A stretch of DNA of 21,339 bases from a virus. A program made the position numbers and the translations under genes. The stretch spans positions 1-21,339 of the IMG/VR virus record IMGVR_UViG_3300033153_013470; one strand, written 5' to 3'. Each line of letters opens with the position of its first letter. Within the stretch, counting starts at the first letter, position 1. Below are positions 1 through 7,750 of the stretch, one piece after another. The notes below the pieces were generated by a model. It was not told the origin of the DNA. It searched no databases and was given only the letters and a program-made list of their open reading frames with translations.

Positions 1-1
1 A

Positions 2-190
2 AAAGTCCTTGAAGCTGTAAAAATCTTACTAAGTTCACCAGATGATATAGAAATTTTTAATAAGAAAGCTATTTATTTGTACATGAGAGAGATTACTGGC
101 TTGAACACAAAACAGATTGTAAATTCTCTAAATAGGATGAGAAAAAAATATAAAACGTTCAAGACAAAATGGGATCGGGGAGATCAATGA
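2..190 (+). CDS. 3' end of an unrecognised protein (partial)
   Basis: An open frame enters from the left edge and ends at a TGA at 188-190, leaving the last 62 residues of a protein whose start lies outside the window. The segment is lysine-rich and looks helical: a first helix (VLEAVKILL), then an acidic turn, then a run of basic helices ending in a K/R-rich patch (RMRKKYKTFKTKW). The section ITGLNTKQIVNSLNRMRKK could be read as a helix-turn-helix or as one amphipathic helix; the fragment is too short to decide. It is coding because the frame is open to the edge, the composition is protein-like, and the next gene starts 3 bases after its stop with its Shine-Dalgarno inside this frame. I do not recognise the family. 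By position it belongs to the tail gene operon. Confidence 0.7.
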   Translation, partial: KVLEAVKILLSSPDDIEIFNKKAIYLYMREITGLNTKQIVNSLNRMRKKYKTFKTKWDRGDQ

Positions 191-193
191 GAT

Positions 194-487
194 ATGAAAA
201 AGACAGAGAAATATATTGAAGAAGTCATCAAAAATATCAGAGATGATAGGGACATAACTCGTCGTCTTCTTGATGATGTTATGGTTTATCTTAGTAAAAG
301 CGAAGAAAGACACAAAGAGGTCGGTTTAACCGCCGCTAAATATGTTGAGACTCTTCAAAGATCAAATGAACAGTTAGTTAAAATCTCTGCTCTTTTACAA
401 AAGGATGAATCGAAAAATATTGGTTTAACTGATGATGACAAAAAAGGTATCTTTGATTTGTTGCAGGAAAACCGAGATGACAGTTAA
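194..487 (+). CDS. Small helical, coiled-coil-like protein of unknown function
   Basis: A 97-residue, highly charged and almost wholly helical protein. Leucine, isoleucine and valine spaced 3-4 apart (for example IEEVIKNI, LLDDVMVYL, LVKISALL) suggest a coiled coil along residues 5-70. There is no signal peptide or membrane segment. The ATG at 194 is preceded by a GGGGAG Shine-Dalgarno at 177-182 that sits inside the upstream gene. The 3' end overlaps the next gene by 11 bases, so the two are probably translated together. I do not recognise the family. Its place just before a tail lysin fits a small tail assembly or chaperone role, but that is inference from position only. Confidence 0.8.
   Translation: MKKTEKYIEEVIKNIRDDRDITRRLLDDVMVYLSKSEERHKEVGLTAAKYVETLQRSNEQLVKISALLQKDESKNIGLTDDDKKGIFDLLQENRDDS
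465..468 (+). promoter_or_regulatory. Shine-Dalgarno that decides the start of the M23 gene
   Basis: AGGA (in CAGGAAA) ends 8 bases before the ATG at 477. The earlier in-frame ATGs at 432 and 435 have no purine-rich site upstream and would force an overlap of more than 50 bases with the preceding gene. The start at 477 is therefore preferred. Confidence 0.65.
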
Positions 488-1802
488 AACCGTAGAAGAA
501 GTACTTCATGAGGCAGATAGAATAAATCGTCTCGGCCAAGAGAATACATGGGAATTGCCGTCAGGCAGATATACGCAGGATGAATTGGACACGCGCGGGA
601 CTTCGAATATTATAGCCAGCGCGGTAAATAAGGGAATTTTTAGAGACGGAGTAAATAAAAATCCAGGTATCCAGCGCAATACATTGGTAATGGCGACTAC
701 CGATCCAAAGAAAAAAACCCTCCCCATTTCGGCTTATGAGGAATTTCTCCTATCTCCGCCGGCAAAAGAAGGAACAACCCATAATAAAATAAAAGTTAAG
801 ACACGCTGTGCGGAATCAAAGGCTTATTGTGGAAAACCTAGCTGGAAATATTCTAACCCGTCGCCTGCTGAAATATATGAGAGAGAAATTAATTCTTCTT
901 TGCAGTCCACCATTTTCGTTGATAAGGGCCGTAATCTTAAAGCAGGCCAATTTATTAATCAGATATATACAGACGACACACAAGATAATGCGAAATTTTT
1001 ATCGATCGACACAGAGCGAGGTATTCTTGAGGATTTGGATGAGCTTGCAGCAAGCATGGATCCTAGCTCCTCAACTCCGTTCTTTGGCGATGGTACAATA
1101 CGCACCGTAGCTGAAACAACAATATCAGATATTAGTACGCTCCCTGTCCGAAAAAAGCCTGACGAAACCCCAACAGTTGTAGAAGTTCTAGAAAAGAATA
1201 TTTGGAAACCCGCATATAATCCTATAGTTGTTGGAACAACTATCTACAAAAAACCGTTGTGTTGGAGCAAATTCGGCCCACGAACTCTTAGTGGAGCAGG
1301 CACTACCAAGAAGGGTACGCGCTTTCATGCGGGTATCGATATCGGTGTCAGGGGCTTGATGCCAATATGCGCAGTCGCTGATGGCGTCGTTGTGTCCGCT
1401 CGCCCAATTACAAGTACTAAAATTAGTGTTATTATTATTGAACATACCAATGTTGTCGATGTTGATAATAAGGGGTGGAAGGTTAAAACTGCCTATATGC
1501 ATAACTGTAAGATAGAAAAAGGAATTAAAAAGGGAGTTACCGTTAATGCAGGAGATATAATAGCTTATGTGGGGGGAAAACCGGATATGCCCGGCGCGGG
1601 CGGCACGACCGGTTACCATCTTCATTTCGAAGTTAGAATAACAAACAATGAAGATCAGGGTATGAAATTAAAGTATGGGACTGGCTATGTCGACCCACTT
1701 AGTTTTGAATATCCAAAATTATTAGTAATTCCGGATAAAAAGGCCAAAGATATTGTAAAAGCTCTTCAAAAGGAATTTTTCAATGGAGAAAAAGATTATT
1801 AA
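477..1802 (+). CDS. M23 (LytM-type) zinc endopeptidase, probable tail-associated lysin
   Basis: This 441-residue protein has a complete M23 domain at about residues 275-405. The HxxxD motif (HAGID) gives H284 and D288. The middle histidine is H342 in AYMH. The HxH motif (HLHFE) gives H381 and H383. By homology with LytM, H284, D288 and H383 bind zinc, while H342 and H381 act in catalysis. The family cleaves peptidoglycan cross-bridges or stem peptides. The roughly 280-residue N-terminal part matches nothing I recognise. It holds two cysteines (C111, C118) and predicts mixed strands, and may be a virion-docking or hub region. There is no signal peptide, so secretion is unlikely. Lying directly upstream of a spike-like gene and the wedge genes, it is best read as a lysin carried on the tail tip that opens the cell wall during DNA injection, the job gp5 lysozyme does in T4. 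A free endolysin is less likely, since no holin is nearby. An antisense frame over this gene is a shadow. Confidence 0.9.
   Translation: MTVKTVEEVLHEADRINRLGQENTWELPSGRYTQDELDTRGTSNIIASAVNKGIFRDGVNKNPGIQRNTLVMATTDPKKKTLPISAYEEFLLSPPAKEGTTHNKIKVKTRCAESKAYCGKPSWKYSNPSPAEIYEREINSSLQSTIFVDKGRNLKAGQFINQIYTDDTQDNAKFLSIDTERGILEDLDELAASMDPSSSTPFFGDGTIRTVAETTISDISTLPVRKKPDETPTVVEVLEKNIWKPAYNPIVVGTTIYKKPLCWSKFGPRTLSGAGTTKKGTRFHAGIDIGVRGLMPICAVADGVVVSARPITSTKISVIIIEHTNVVDVDNKGWKVKTAYMHNCKIEKGIKKGVTVNAGDIIAYVGGKPDMPGAGGTTGYHLHFEVRITNNEDQGMKLKYGTGYVDPLSFEYPKLLVIPDKKAKDIVKALQKEFFNGEKDY
1224..1243. repeat. Perfect 9-bp inverted repeat inside the M23 gene
   Basis: ATAGTTGTT at 1224-1232 and its reverse complement AACAACTAT at 1235-1243 are separated by only GG. 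As RNA it would fold as about 8 pairs with a 4-base loop. No T-run follows on either strand, so it is not a rho-independent terminator. It lies within codons for residues just before the peptidase domain. Confidence 0.6.
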
Positions 1803-1814
1803 AGGAAACAAAAA

Positions 1815-2762
1815 ATGGGATTAAGTTTATTATCACTAGTAGCAGATTCTTTATATATTAACTCGGCAGCAGATTTTTTCTTCAACCAAACACAAAAAAA
1901 TATTGTCTCTAATATAGCAAGCAACACTACAGTGGCGCGAGGAATTGATGGAGACACAAAGTTTGTTAGTTTACCAGTATATAATTCCATAAAAAGTTCT
2001 AGGATTTATTCAAATCAGGGGTCTTCAATCTGCCTCGCGTCGGATGCTCCTGGTGGCCCAGGCACCGGCCACTCGGCTTTAGGTACTCCTGCTTCGAGTA
2101 TAGATTTGGTAACGGGGAGACTTTCTTGCGTTCCAAATGCAGCAAACAATGGAAATATATATGTGAATGATAGTTTTGCGCATGACGCCGCTAGAATATA
2201 TTGTTCTCAAACAACCGATTTATATAGTGCATTCGATTTGGTAAAAGGGGATAATCCTTCTTTTGAATCGCGATCTGGTGTGGGAATAAAGGCCGATGGG
2301 ATTGCAATGATTGGCAGAAGTGGAATAAAACTCGTTACTTCTCCTCACGGAGATCATAATTCGAAAGGAGGAAAAGTTAGATCGGGTACAGGGATAGAAT
2401 TAATAGCCAAAAATGATGATTCAGACATCCAGCCTCTTGTAAAGGGAGATAATTTAATCTTAGTTTTAAAAACTATATTTAAAAGAATTGACGTTCTTAC
2501 TGATATGGTTATGAATTTGGCACAAACTAATATGAATTTAACAATCCAACTCGCGGCCCACACACATGTAACCACAGTTCCAATAATTATTGCGCAACCT
2601 TCCGTAGATTTAGCTCCTCAGGCCGCGCTGGCGATCGCCGATTACGCTGGCTATATGATAGGTGGTACATCATTAAAAATGAATTTATTATTTGATGATT
2701 TTAATCACCTGACTTCACTTGGGGGTGAATATATTAATAGCGACCTAAATAGGACCACTTAA
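1815..2762 (+). CDS. Putative tail spike / baseplate hub spike protein
   Basis: This 315-residue protein has a clear AAAGGAAA Shine-Dalgarno 7 bases before its ATG. The middle (about residues 60-200) is rich in glycine, serine and alternating hydrophobics. It includes short strand repeats such as GIKADGIAMIGRSGIKLVT (157-175) and GIELIAKN, the pattern of the intertwined beta-helix or beta-prism in the central spikes of contractile tails. Next comes PLVKGDNL and a helical segment (about 208-248), then an HTH tripeptide, H249-T-H251. In P2 gpV and relatives an HxH motif near the tip binds iron across the trimer. Here about 64 residues follow it, so it is not at the extreme C-terminus. No OB fold could be confirmed. 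The position after a cell-wall peptidase supports a spike role, possibly with lysin and spike split over two genes where T4 gp5 combines them. Alternative: another baseplate trimer or a short tail fibre. Confidence 0.55.
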   Translation: MGLSLLSLVADSLYINSAADFFFNQTQKNIVSNIASNTTVARGIDGDTKFVSLPVYNSIKSSRIYSNQGSSICLASDAPGGPGTGHSALGTPASSIDLVTGRLSCVPNAANNGNIYVNDSFAHDAARIYCSQTTDLYSAFDLVKGDNPSFESRSGVGIKADGIAMIGRSGIKLVTSPHGDHNSKGGKVRSGTGIELIAKNDDSDIQPLVKGDNLILVLKTIFKRIDVLTDMVMNLAQTNMNLTIQLAAHTHVTTVPIIIAQPSVDLAPQAALAIADYAGYMIGGTSLKMNLLFDDFNHLTSLGGEYINSDLNRTT

Positions 2763-2766
2763 AAAA

Positions 2767-5700
2767 ATGGCTTTTCATAACATAAGCTGTCCTTCTGTTT
2801 TTCAAGACTGGACATTATCTAAAAACAAGAGAGTATATTTTGATTCCTCTAAAAATTCTTATGTCTCAAGCATTATAACAGCCCATGAGGTAATAAAAGA
2901 TGAAAATTTAGGCAGCACATCCGCAGAATATTATAGAGATTTTATTATTGATGTTTTAGAAGAGGTGGCCAAAGATTACGACGATAAAATAATAGATGAT
3001 TTGGTGTTAAAGGTTTCTTTACTCTCACATTATATTGACCCCTCTCCATATATAAAAGAAAAAATATTATTAGGCATCGCAGAAAGCGAGATAGGGGATC
3101 TACCAGATAAAAAATTATCAACGACAGACATAGAAAATACAACAGAAACTATTTTTAGTGTATCTACTTTTTTTACAAGAATAGAAAGTGTTGCTAATAA
3201 GTTTATAGAATATCAAAAATCATATATAATAAATCTCCATAAAGGCTCCGGAATAGTTTATTCCAATTTAGATTTTCAGATGGAATCTGAAAAACTTTAT
3301 AAATTTAGAAAAAGCTTAAATGACTTAATCGATGCCAACGGTATTAATATCAGTGAATACGACACACTTAACATGGTTTTTGATGAAAATTTTATTCCAA
3401 TAAGAATTCTACTATCAAGCGTCTCAATTGAAAATGAACCATTGACAAAACAATTTAAAGATTTTGGAAATTCGGATCCACAAAATAGAAATATAACGAT
3501 GTTTTTTGTGTATAATCTTTCTAACTTGGAAAAAGATACAAAGAGGAATAATTTTACCTATCAAGACATAATTGATTCATATTTTTTTATTAAACCAAAA
3601 ATTTCCACCTCCAATATTAATATAATAAAGAGGGCAGACAATTCTGGCGCGGCCTATTCTGTTTCCAATAGCGATACAACAAAGAAATTTGATTCATTAA
3701 GTAATATATCGCAACGCAGTATCCCCTTACTAAAAGATGAAATCTTATCTTCTGTGAGCAACTCACCCTGCTTAACCCCCGAAGATAGAAAGAAATTAAA
3801 TGAAAAATTAGAAAGAGAATCCGAAAAGAAAGCAACCTTTGCTCAACAATATACAATGGCGGTACAGGATACCTTTTTTGTTAGTTTGCCCGAAGTTTTA
3901 CAAAAAGTAGCCAAAAAACAAGGAGACGAAGCTCTTCAAGAGTTGGGAAAAAGCTTTCTAAACCGCTTGGGGTTGTGCGGAATCGGAGATTTGACTTCTT
4001 TGGTTGTTAATACAGTATTTTCTTATTTAAAACCTCAAGAATATGCTGATGAATTATCCAAATGTGCAATAAAAAATTTAAAAAATGAAAATCTTTCGAA
4101 ATTAGAAATAGAATTAATCAGACTTGGGAAGAATACGGAAGTTTTAGAAAGGTATCGAGGCTTTGTGGGAGATACTATCCCTCCGTGGAAGACCGCCGGC
4201 TATGTTCCTCCTGATTATTATAAAGATTTAGAAACAGATGATCCTATAATAGAAGCATACACATTTAAAATTGGAGGCGCTGTTGATGATACAGAGATAG
4301 ATTTTAGATTTTCGGCATATAAAGACTCAATCGTTGCCTCCGTTAACGCGCAAGACTTACTAAATACATTAACTAACGTATTCCCAGATGAAATGGGATG
4401 GTTAAGCTTCTTTACTGACTTAACTAAGAGTATTCTTGATAAGTGCAAAGCTCCAAAGCTCCACGCCCAGTCTGGAGCTACGGCTAATTGGTGCCAAGGA
4501 CGCTTTCAATTACCTAAACTAAAAGAACTTCCAATTGCAGTTAGTGGTCTTACTCCCAAGGCGTCAGTAATTACGGGAATAATAGTAGAAGAGGTAAAAA
4601 GTCTGATAATCACTCTTACTGTGAAATTAATTGTTGCGACAATGAACCAATTATTTCAAATAATATCTGCGGGTGTCTCTGGAGATACAAATTATTTTAA
4701 GGAAAATGAATACATTCCAGATTTTTTTCAAAATGAAGATTATTTGCAAAATGCAATTTTATCTAAATCTGGGAAAAGCAAAAAGAATACAGATAATATC
4801 AATAAAGCAGTCAAAGAGGTAGCACAGAACAACTCACCAGGAATTAGCATAGAAATAGATAACGAAGAAGTTGATAAATTTTTAAAAGCTATTTCTATTG
4901 CGTTAGGAGAATATGAAAAAATAAAGCTTTTAAAGGGCGTAGCGGGAGATACTACTTTTCAAAAAGTTGAAGGGCTATTAGAAAGCGGAGATTTTCCTGG
5001 ATTAAGACAAATTTTAAAAAATTATGGAGATATAGAGGCATTTTTCCTGGAATTGGGAAAAATGATAGATGTATCAAGCTTGGAAAAAGCATATTTTGAT
5101 GGTTTATACAAATCACAAGGCTCCTTTTCTTTTTGTGAAGACGAAGATTTCGATTCGCTATCTCAGGCATATTCTCTAAATAAGCCTGGGATTACTGACG
5201 AACAAATAGAAAAAATGAAGGAAACCCTCAAGGACATCCAGCGAGATAAAATATGTTTTGCAGTGGATATGATTGGCGATCCATCCGGTCCAATTATTGG
5301 AAAAATTTCAGAAATTTTATCTGATAAAAATGGCCCGGTCCATAAAAAGATGAATGAACAACAGGCCGAATATCATAATTTAGTCGTTGAAAGCACTGTA
5401 AACACCCTAAAAGAGCTATATTATGCTGATTTGTTCAACTATTTGGGTCTTTTAGATTTAATTCTAAGTGTAAATGGAAATAGTTATGGCAATACTATTG
5501 CAATGATAAATAATTTAGTGCTTTCATTGAGGGCTTTCCCTGGCGCAACTATCGGTACCCTTAGTCCTGACAAATTAGAAGAAGAAGCAAAGTCAAAAAT
5601 AAAAGTTTTGCTTATATATAAAAAACAATTAGAACTTAGTGAAGCAGATTATAATCCATCTCTTAATAAAACAAATATCGAAGTTAATTATGATGGAAAA

Positions 5701-7335
5701 AGTATATCTTATTTGGACAATGGCACAATCCGGATTAAAAGTGGTACCACCTCCATTTTGGATATAAAATCAAAGGAAACCACAGATTCTTTTGAGCCGG
5801 GATCCCAAAAAATTGCCGATCTTTTATCTGACTCTCTTTCTTTTCTGAGCGAAGCAGATAGAAGTACAATTATAATTAATTATATAAACGATATTCAGCC
5901 TTCAAACGTTAAAAAATATTATAGTGAAATTAGAGATAATTTGGAAAATAAGGGGTGGTTTTATCTTGGGTGGAAAAAAGATATGGGGATATATGACACA
6001 TTAAATAATTCCAAAGACTTGATACCTCTTCTTTTAGGATCTCCGAGTACTTCAGCCAAAGACCTTTATAAGAATCTGGACGAGTTACCTCCGATAAAAA
6101 ATATATTTAAAGCAAAGAAAATTCCATTTAATGATAGGTTAACAAAATCGGAAACAGTACAGAGATATTTGTATTTTAATTTAATAGTTCGAGTTATAAT
6201 TTCGGAAATGTGTTGGAAAGCAACTGAAATGTTCGAAACATATTCCCCAACTCTCTTTTCAGAAGGCGATATAATATCTTCATATATATATGAAAAATTA
6301 ATTCAAAATATGGATGAATATGGATTTGGTTCTGATAAAAATAAATTATCTTTTTTTGAAGATATGACTCAGGTGTATTTAAAATCTCTCGAAGCAGAAG
6401 CGTATGAAATAAAAAACAGTAATACACTACAAAGTATTGATAATATAAATGATCAAATTGCAAGTTGGATTAAGGGACAAACTACAAATGATAGAATAGA
6501 TTTTTTAACTGATTTGGAAGGCGATATGAAAATTGTTATAACCGATATGATTGAAAATATTTTAGAAGATTGTATAGAAAGTTTTCAACTTGGATTGCGA
6601 GCAATGGAGGGTTTCACGCGCCCGATACCAGCATATTCTTCTATAAAAAATTATGTTTTAGAGAATTCTAGTTTAATGGGGGATTTGAAAGATGTCTTTC
6701 CAGATGTCAATGATATTGGGAAAGTTTCTCTTTCGTCAGATTTTGTTGGAGTTCGTTTGGAAAAATATATAAAAATATTTTATAAAGATGGTACAGAGAG
6801 TGTAAAAAAATTAGAAGATTTTCAAAAAACGATTGCAGATACCAGCCTAAATGGCGATATAAGTGATTTTTACGATAGTTGGAAATTTGGTATAAGAATT
6901 TCTTTAATTGGCCTGTATGATCTTTTGGGAGTTAGTTCTGATTTATTTAGCTTGGAAGATCGAGATTCAGAAAAGGCTTTCCTGTTAAAAAGCAGCGATC
7001 CAGTATTTAATTTTTATTTATTTCCATTGGTGAATTATGAAAAGCAAATTGACGATCAAAAAATAAGTTCATCTATTATTAATGGTTATAATAATGAAGA
7101 AATGATAGATAGTTTGTCAAAAACTGACAAATTCAATAATTTTTATTATAAGGGAATGAATATAGAAAATTTATTGTCTTTGAACACTATTTATACTAAT
7201 GAAAACTTTTCCGATCTCTTAGAAACTGGCGATGATATTCGAAAATGGAAGGCACTTGATTTGAATAATCGCTCAGGAAAAGCATTTATTAATTCTAAAA
7301 AATATTTGTTTAAATCATTGAAAAAGGAACTTTAA
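2767..7335 (+). CDS. Very large virion protein of unknown family, baseplate region
   Basis: A 1522-residue open frame with no internal break; its ATG is 4 bases after the preceding stop and AGGA lies at 2751-2754. It is rich in Lys, Asn, Ile, Asp and Ser and looks mostly helical, with long charged helices (about 330-400 and 430-460). Two more hydrophobic stretches stand out: around 399-418 (NRLGLCGIGDLTSLVVNTVF) and about 601-635 (VITGIIVEEVKSLIITLT continuing to QLFQIISAGVS). Either could be an amphipathic or membrane-inserting helix. Cysteines are few and cluster in short motifs (SPCLTPED, LGLCGIG, ANWCQG). There is no signal peptide and no enzyme motif I recognise. Its place between spike and gp25 suggests a virion part: a large baseplate or hub protein, or, less likely, a tape measure, which usually sits further upstream and is more uniformly helical. 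The DNA looks more A/T-rich than the 3038-residue gene downstream, judged by eye only. Confidence 0.75.
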   Translation: MAFHNISCPSVFQDWTLSKNKRVYFDSSKNSYVSSIITAHEVIKDENLGSTSAEYYRDFIIDVLEEVAKDYDDKIIDDLVLKVSLLSHYIDPSPYIKEKILLGIAESEIGDLPDKKLSTTDIENTTETIFSVSTFFTRIESVANKFIEYQKSYIINLHKGSGIVYSNLDFQMESEKLYKFRKSLNDLIDANGINISEYDTLNMVFDENFIPIRILLSSVSIENEPLTKQFKDFGNSDPQNRNITMFFVYNLSNLEKDTKRNNFTYQDIIDSYFFIKPKISTSNINIIKRADNSGAAYSVSNSDTTKKFDSLSNISQRSIPLLKDEILSSVSNSPCLTPEDRKKLNEKLERESEKKATFAQQYTMAVQDTFFVSLPEVLQKVAKKQGDEALQELGKSFLNRLGLCGIGDLTSLVVNTVFSYLKPQEYADELSKCAIKNLKNENLSKLEIELIRLGKNTEVLERYRGFVGDTIPPWKTAGYVPPDYYKDLETDDPIIEAYTFKIGGAVDDTEIDFRFSAYKDSIVASVNAQDLLNTLTNVFPDEMGWLSFFTDLTKSILDKCKAPKLHAQSGATANWCQGRFQLPKLKELPIAVSGLTPKASVITGIIVEEVKSLIITLTVKLIVATMNQLFQIISAGVSGDTNYFKENEYIPDFFQNEDYLQNAILSKSGKSKKNTDNINKAVKEVAQNNSPGISIEIDNEEVDKFLKAISIALGEYEKIKLLKGVAGDTTFQKVEGLLESGDFPGLRQILKNYGDIEAFFLELGKMIDVSSLEKAYFDGLYKSQGSFSFCEDEDFDSLSQAYSLNKPGITDEQIEKMKETLKDIQRDKICFAVDMIGDPSGPIIGKISEILSDKNGPVHKKMNEQQAEYHNLVVESTVNTLKELYYADLFNYLGLLDLILSVNGNSYGNTIAMINNLVLSLRAFPGATIGTLSPDKLEEEAKSKIKVLLIYKKQLELSEADYNPSLNKTNIEVNYDGKSISYLDNGTIRIKSGTTSILDIKSKETTDSFEPGSQKIADLLSDSLSFLSEADRSTIIINYINDIQPSNVKKYYSEIRDNLENKGWFYLGWKKDMGIYDTLNNSKDLIPLLLGSPSTSAKDLYKNLDELPPIKNIFKAKKIPFNDRLTKSETVQRYLYFNLIVRVIISEMCWKATEMFETYSPTLFSEGDIISSYIYEKLIQNMDEYGFGSDKNKLSFFEDMTQVYLKSLEAEAYEIKNSNTLQSIDNINDQIASWIKGQTTNDRIDFLTDLEGDMKIVITDMIENILEDCIESFQLGLRAMEGFTRPIPAYSSIKNYVLENSSLMGDLKDVFPDVNDIGKVSLSSDFVGVRLEKYIKIFYKDGTESVKKLEDFQKTIADTSLNGDISDFYDSWKFGIRISLIGLYDLLGVSSDLFSLEDRDSEKAFLLKSSDPVFNFYLFPLVNYEKQIDDQKISSSIINGYNNEEMIDSLSKTDKFNNFYYKGMNIENLLSLNTIYTNENFSDLLETGDDIRKWKALDLNNRSGKAFINSKKYLFKSLKKEL

Positions 7336-7338
7336 AAT

Positions 7339-7737
7339 ATGGCATATGGATTTTCTCCAAAATTACCACTAACAGTTGATCAAATAGACGGTCCTTATAA
7401 ACTACTTAAAACTGTTAAGGCAGTTGGTGCTCAAAATTTAAAGATGTTAGTTTTAACAAATCCTGGAGAAAGAATCATGAACCCAGATTTCGGAGTCGGT
7501 ATAAATAAATATCTTTTTGAACAAGAAGCGGACTTTGCGTCAGGAGCAGTTAAAGAGCGGATTTATAATCAAACATCAAAATATTTACCATATATTAATT
7601 TAACAAATGTTGATATATTTCCAAGACAAGATCTTTCCAATGCGTGGGGAGTAAGAATAACATATTTCATTCCAGGTTTTACTACAACAGAAGAATTATT
7701 TTTAGATTTATTTTCTGATGGAAGTGAAGGAATTTAA
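7339..7737 (+). CDS. 25: Baseplate wedge protein, GPW/gp25 family
   Basis: This 132-residue protein is of the usual length for T4 gp25 and P2 gpW. The family signature is plain at about residues 33-62: an aligned helix-strand (AQNLKMLVLTNPGERIMNP) followed by DFGVGINKYLFEQ. The P-G-E-R and N-P-D-F-G-x-G cores are what identify gp25/TssE. The C-terminal part gives strands ending in a hydrophobic, acidic tail. In contractile systems gp25 sits in the inner wedge, contacts the first sheath disc and the gp6/gp7 bundle, and helps start sheath assembly. The ATG is 3 bases after the previous stop, with AAGGAA at 7324-7329. The next gene, gp6-like, follows at 13 bases, the normal W-J order of contractile tails. 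This is one of the two firmest assignments in the window. Confidence 0.95.
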   Translation: MAYGFSPKLPLTVDQIDGPYKLLKTVKAVGAQNLKMLVLTNPGERIMNPDFGVGINKYLFEQEADFASGAVKERIYNQTSKYLPYINLTNVDIFPRQDLSNAWGVRITYFIPGFTTTEELFLDLFSDGSEGI

Positions 7738-7750
7738 GCGGGGAAAATAG

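Noticed and set aside
71-160. Helix-turn-helix regulator in the first partial gene
   Set aside because: The helical, basic segment is compatible but lacks a recognisable helix-turn-helix pattern, and the N-terminus is missing.
128-313. 61-codon minus-strand frame at the left end
   Set aside because: It lies across the junction of two + strand genes, is Phe/Ile-rich as expected from the complement of A/T-rich coding sequence, and lacks any recognisable feature.
1188-1625. 145-codon open frame on the minus strand
   Set aside because: It is antisense to the M23 catalytic domain, whose motifs are intact on the + strand, and it has no family resemblance or operon partner.
4453-4488. Direct and inverted AGCTCC/GGAGCT copies in the 1522-residue gene
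   Set aside because: Only six bases pair, with a long loop, within coding sequence and without a T-run; chance is enough.
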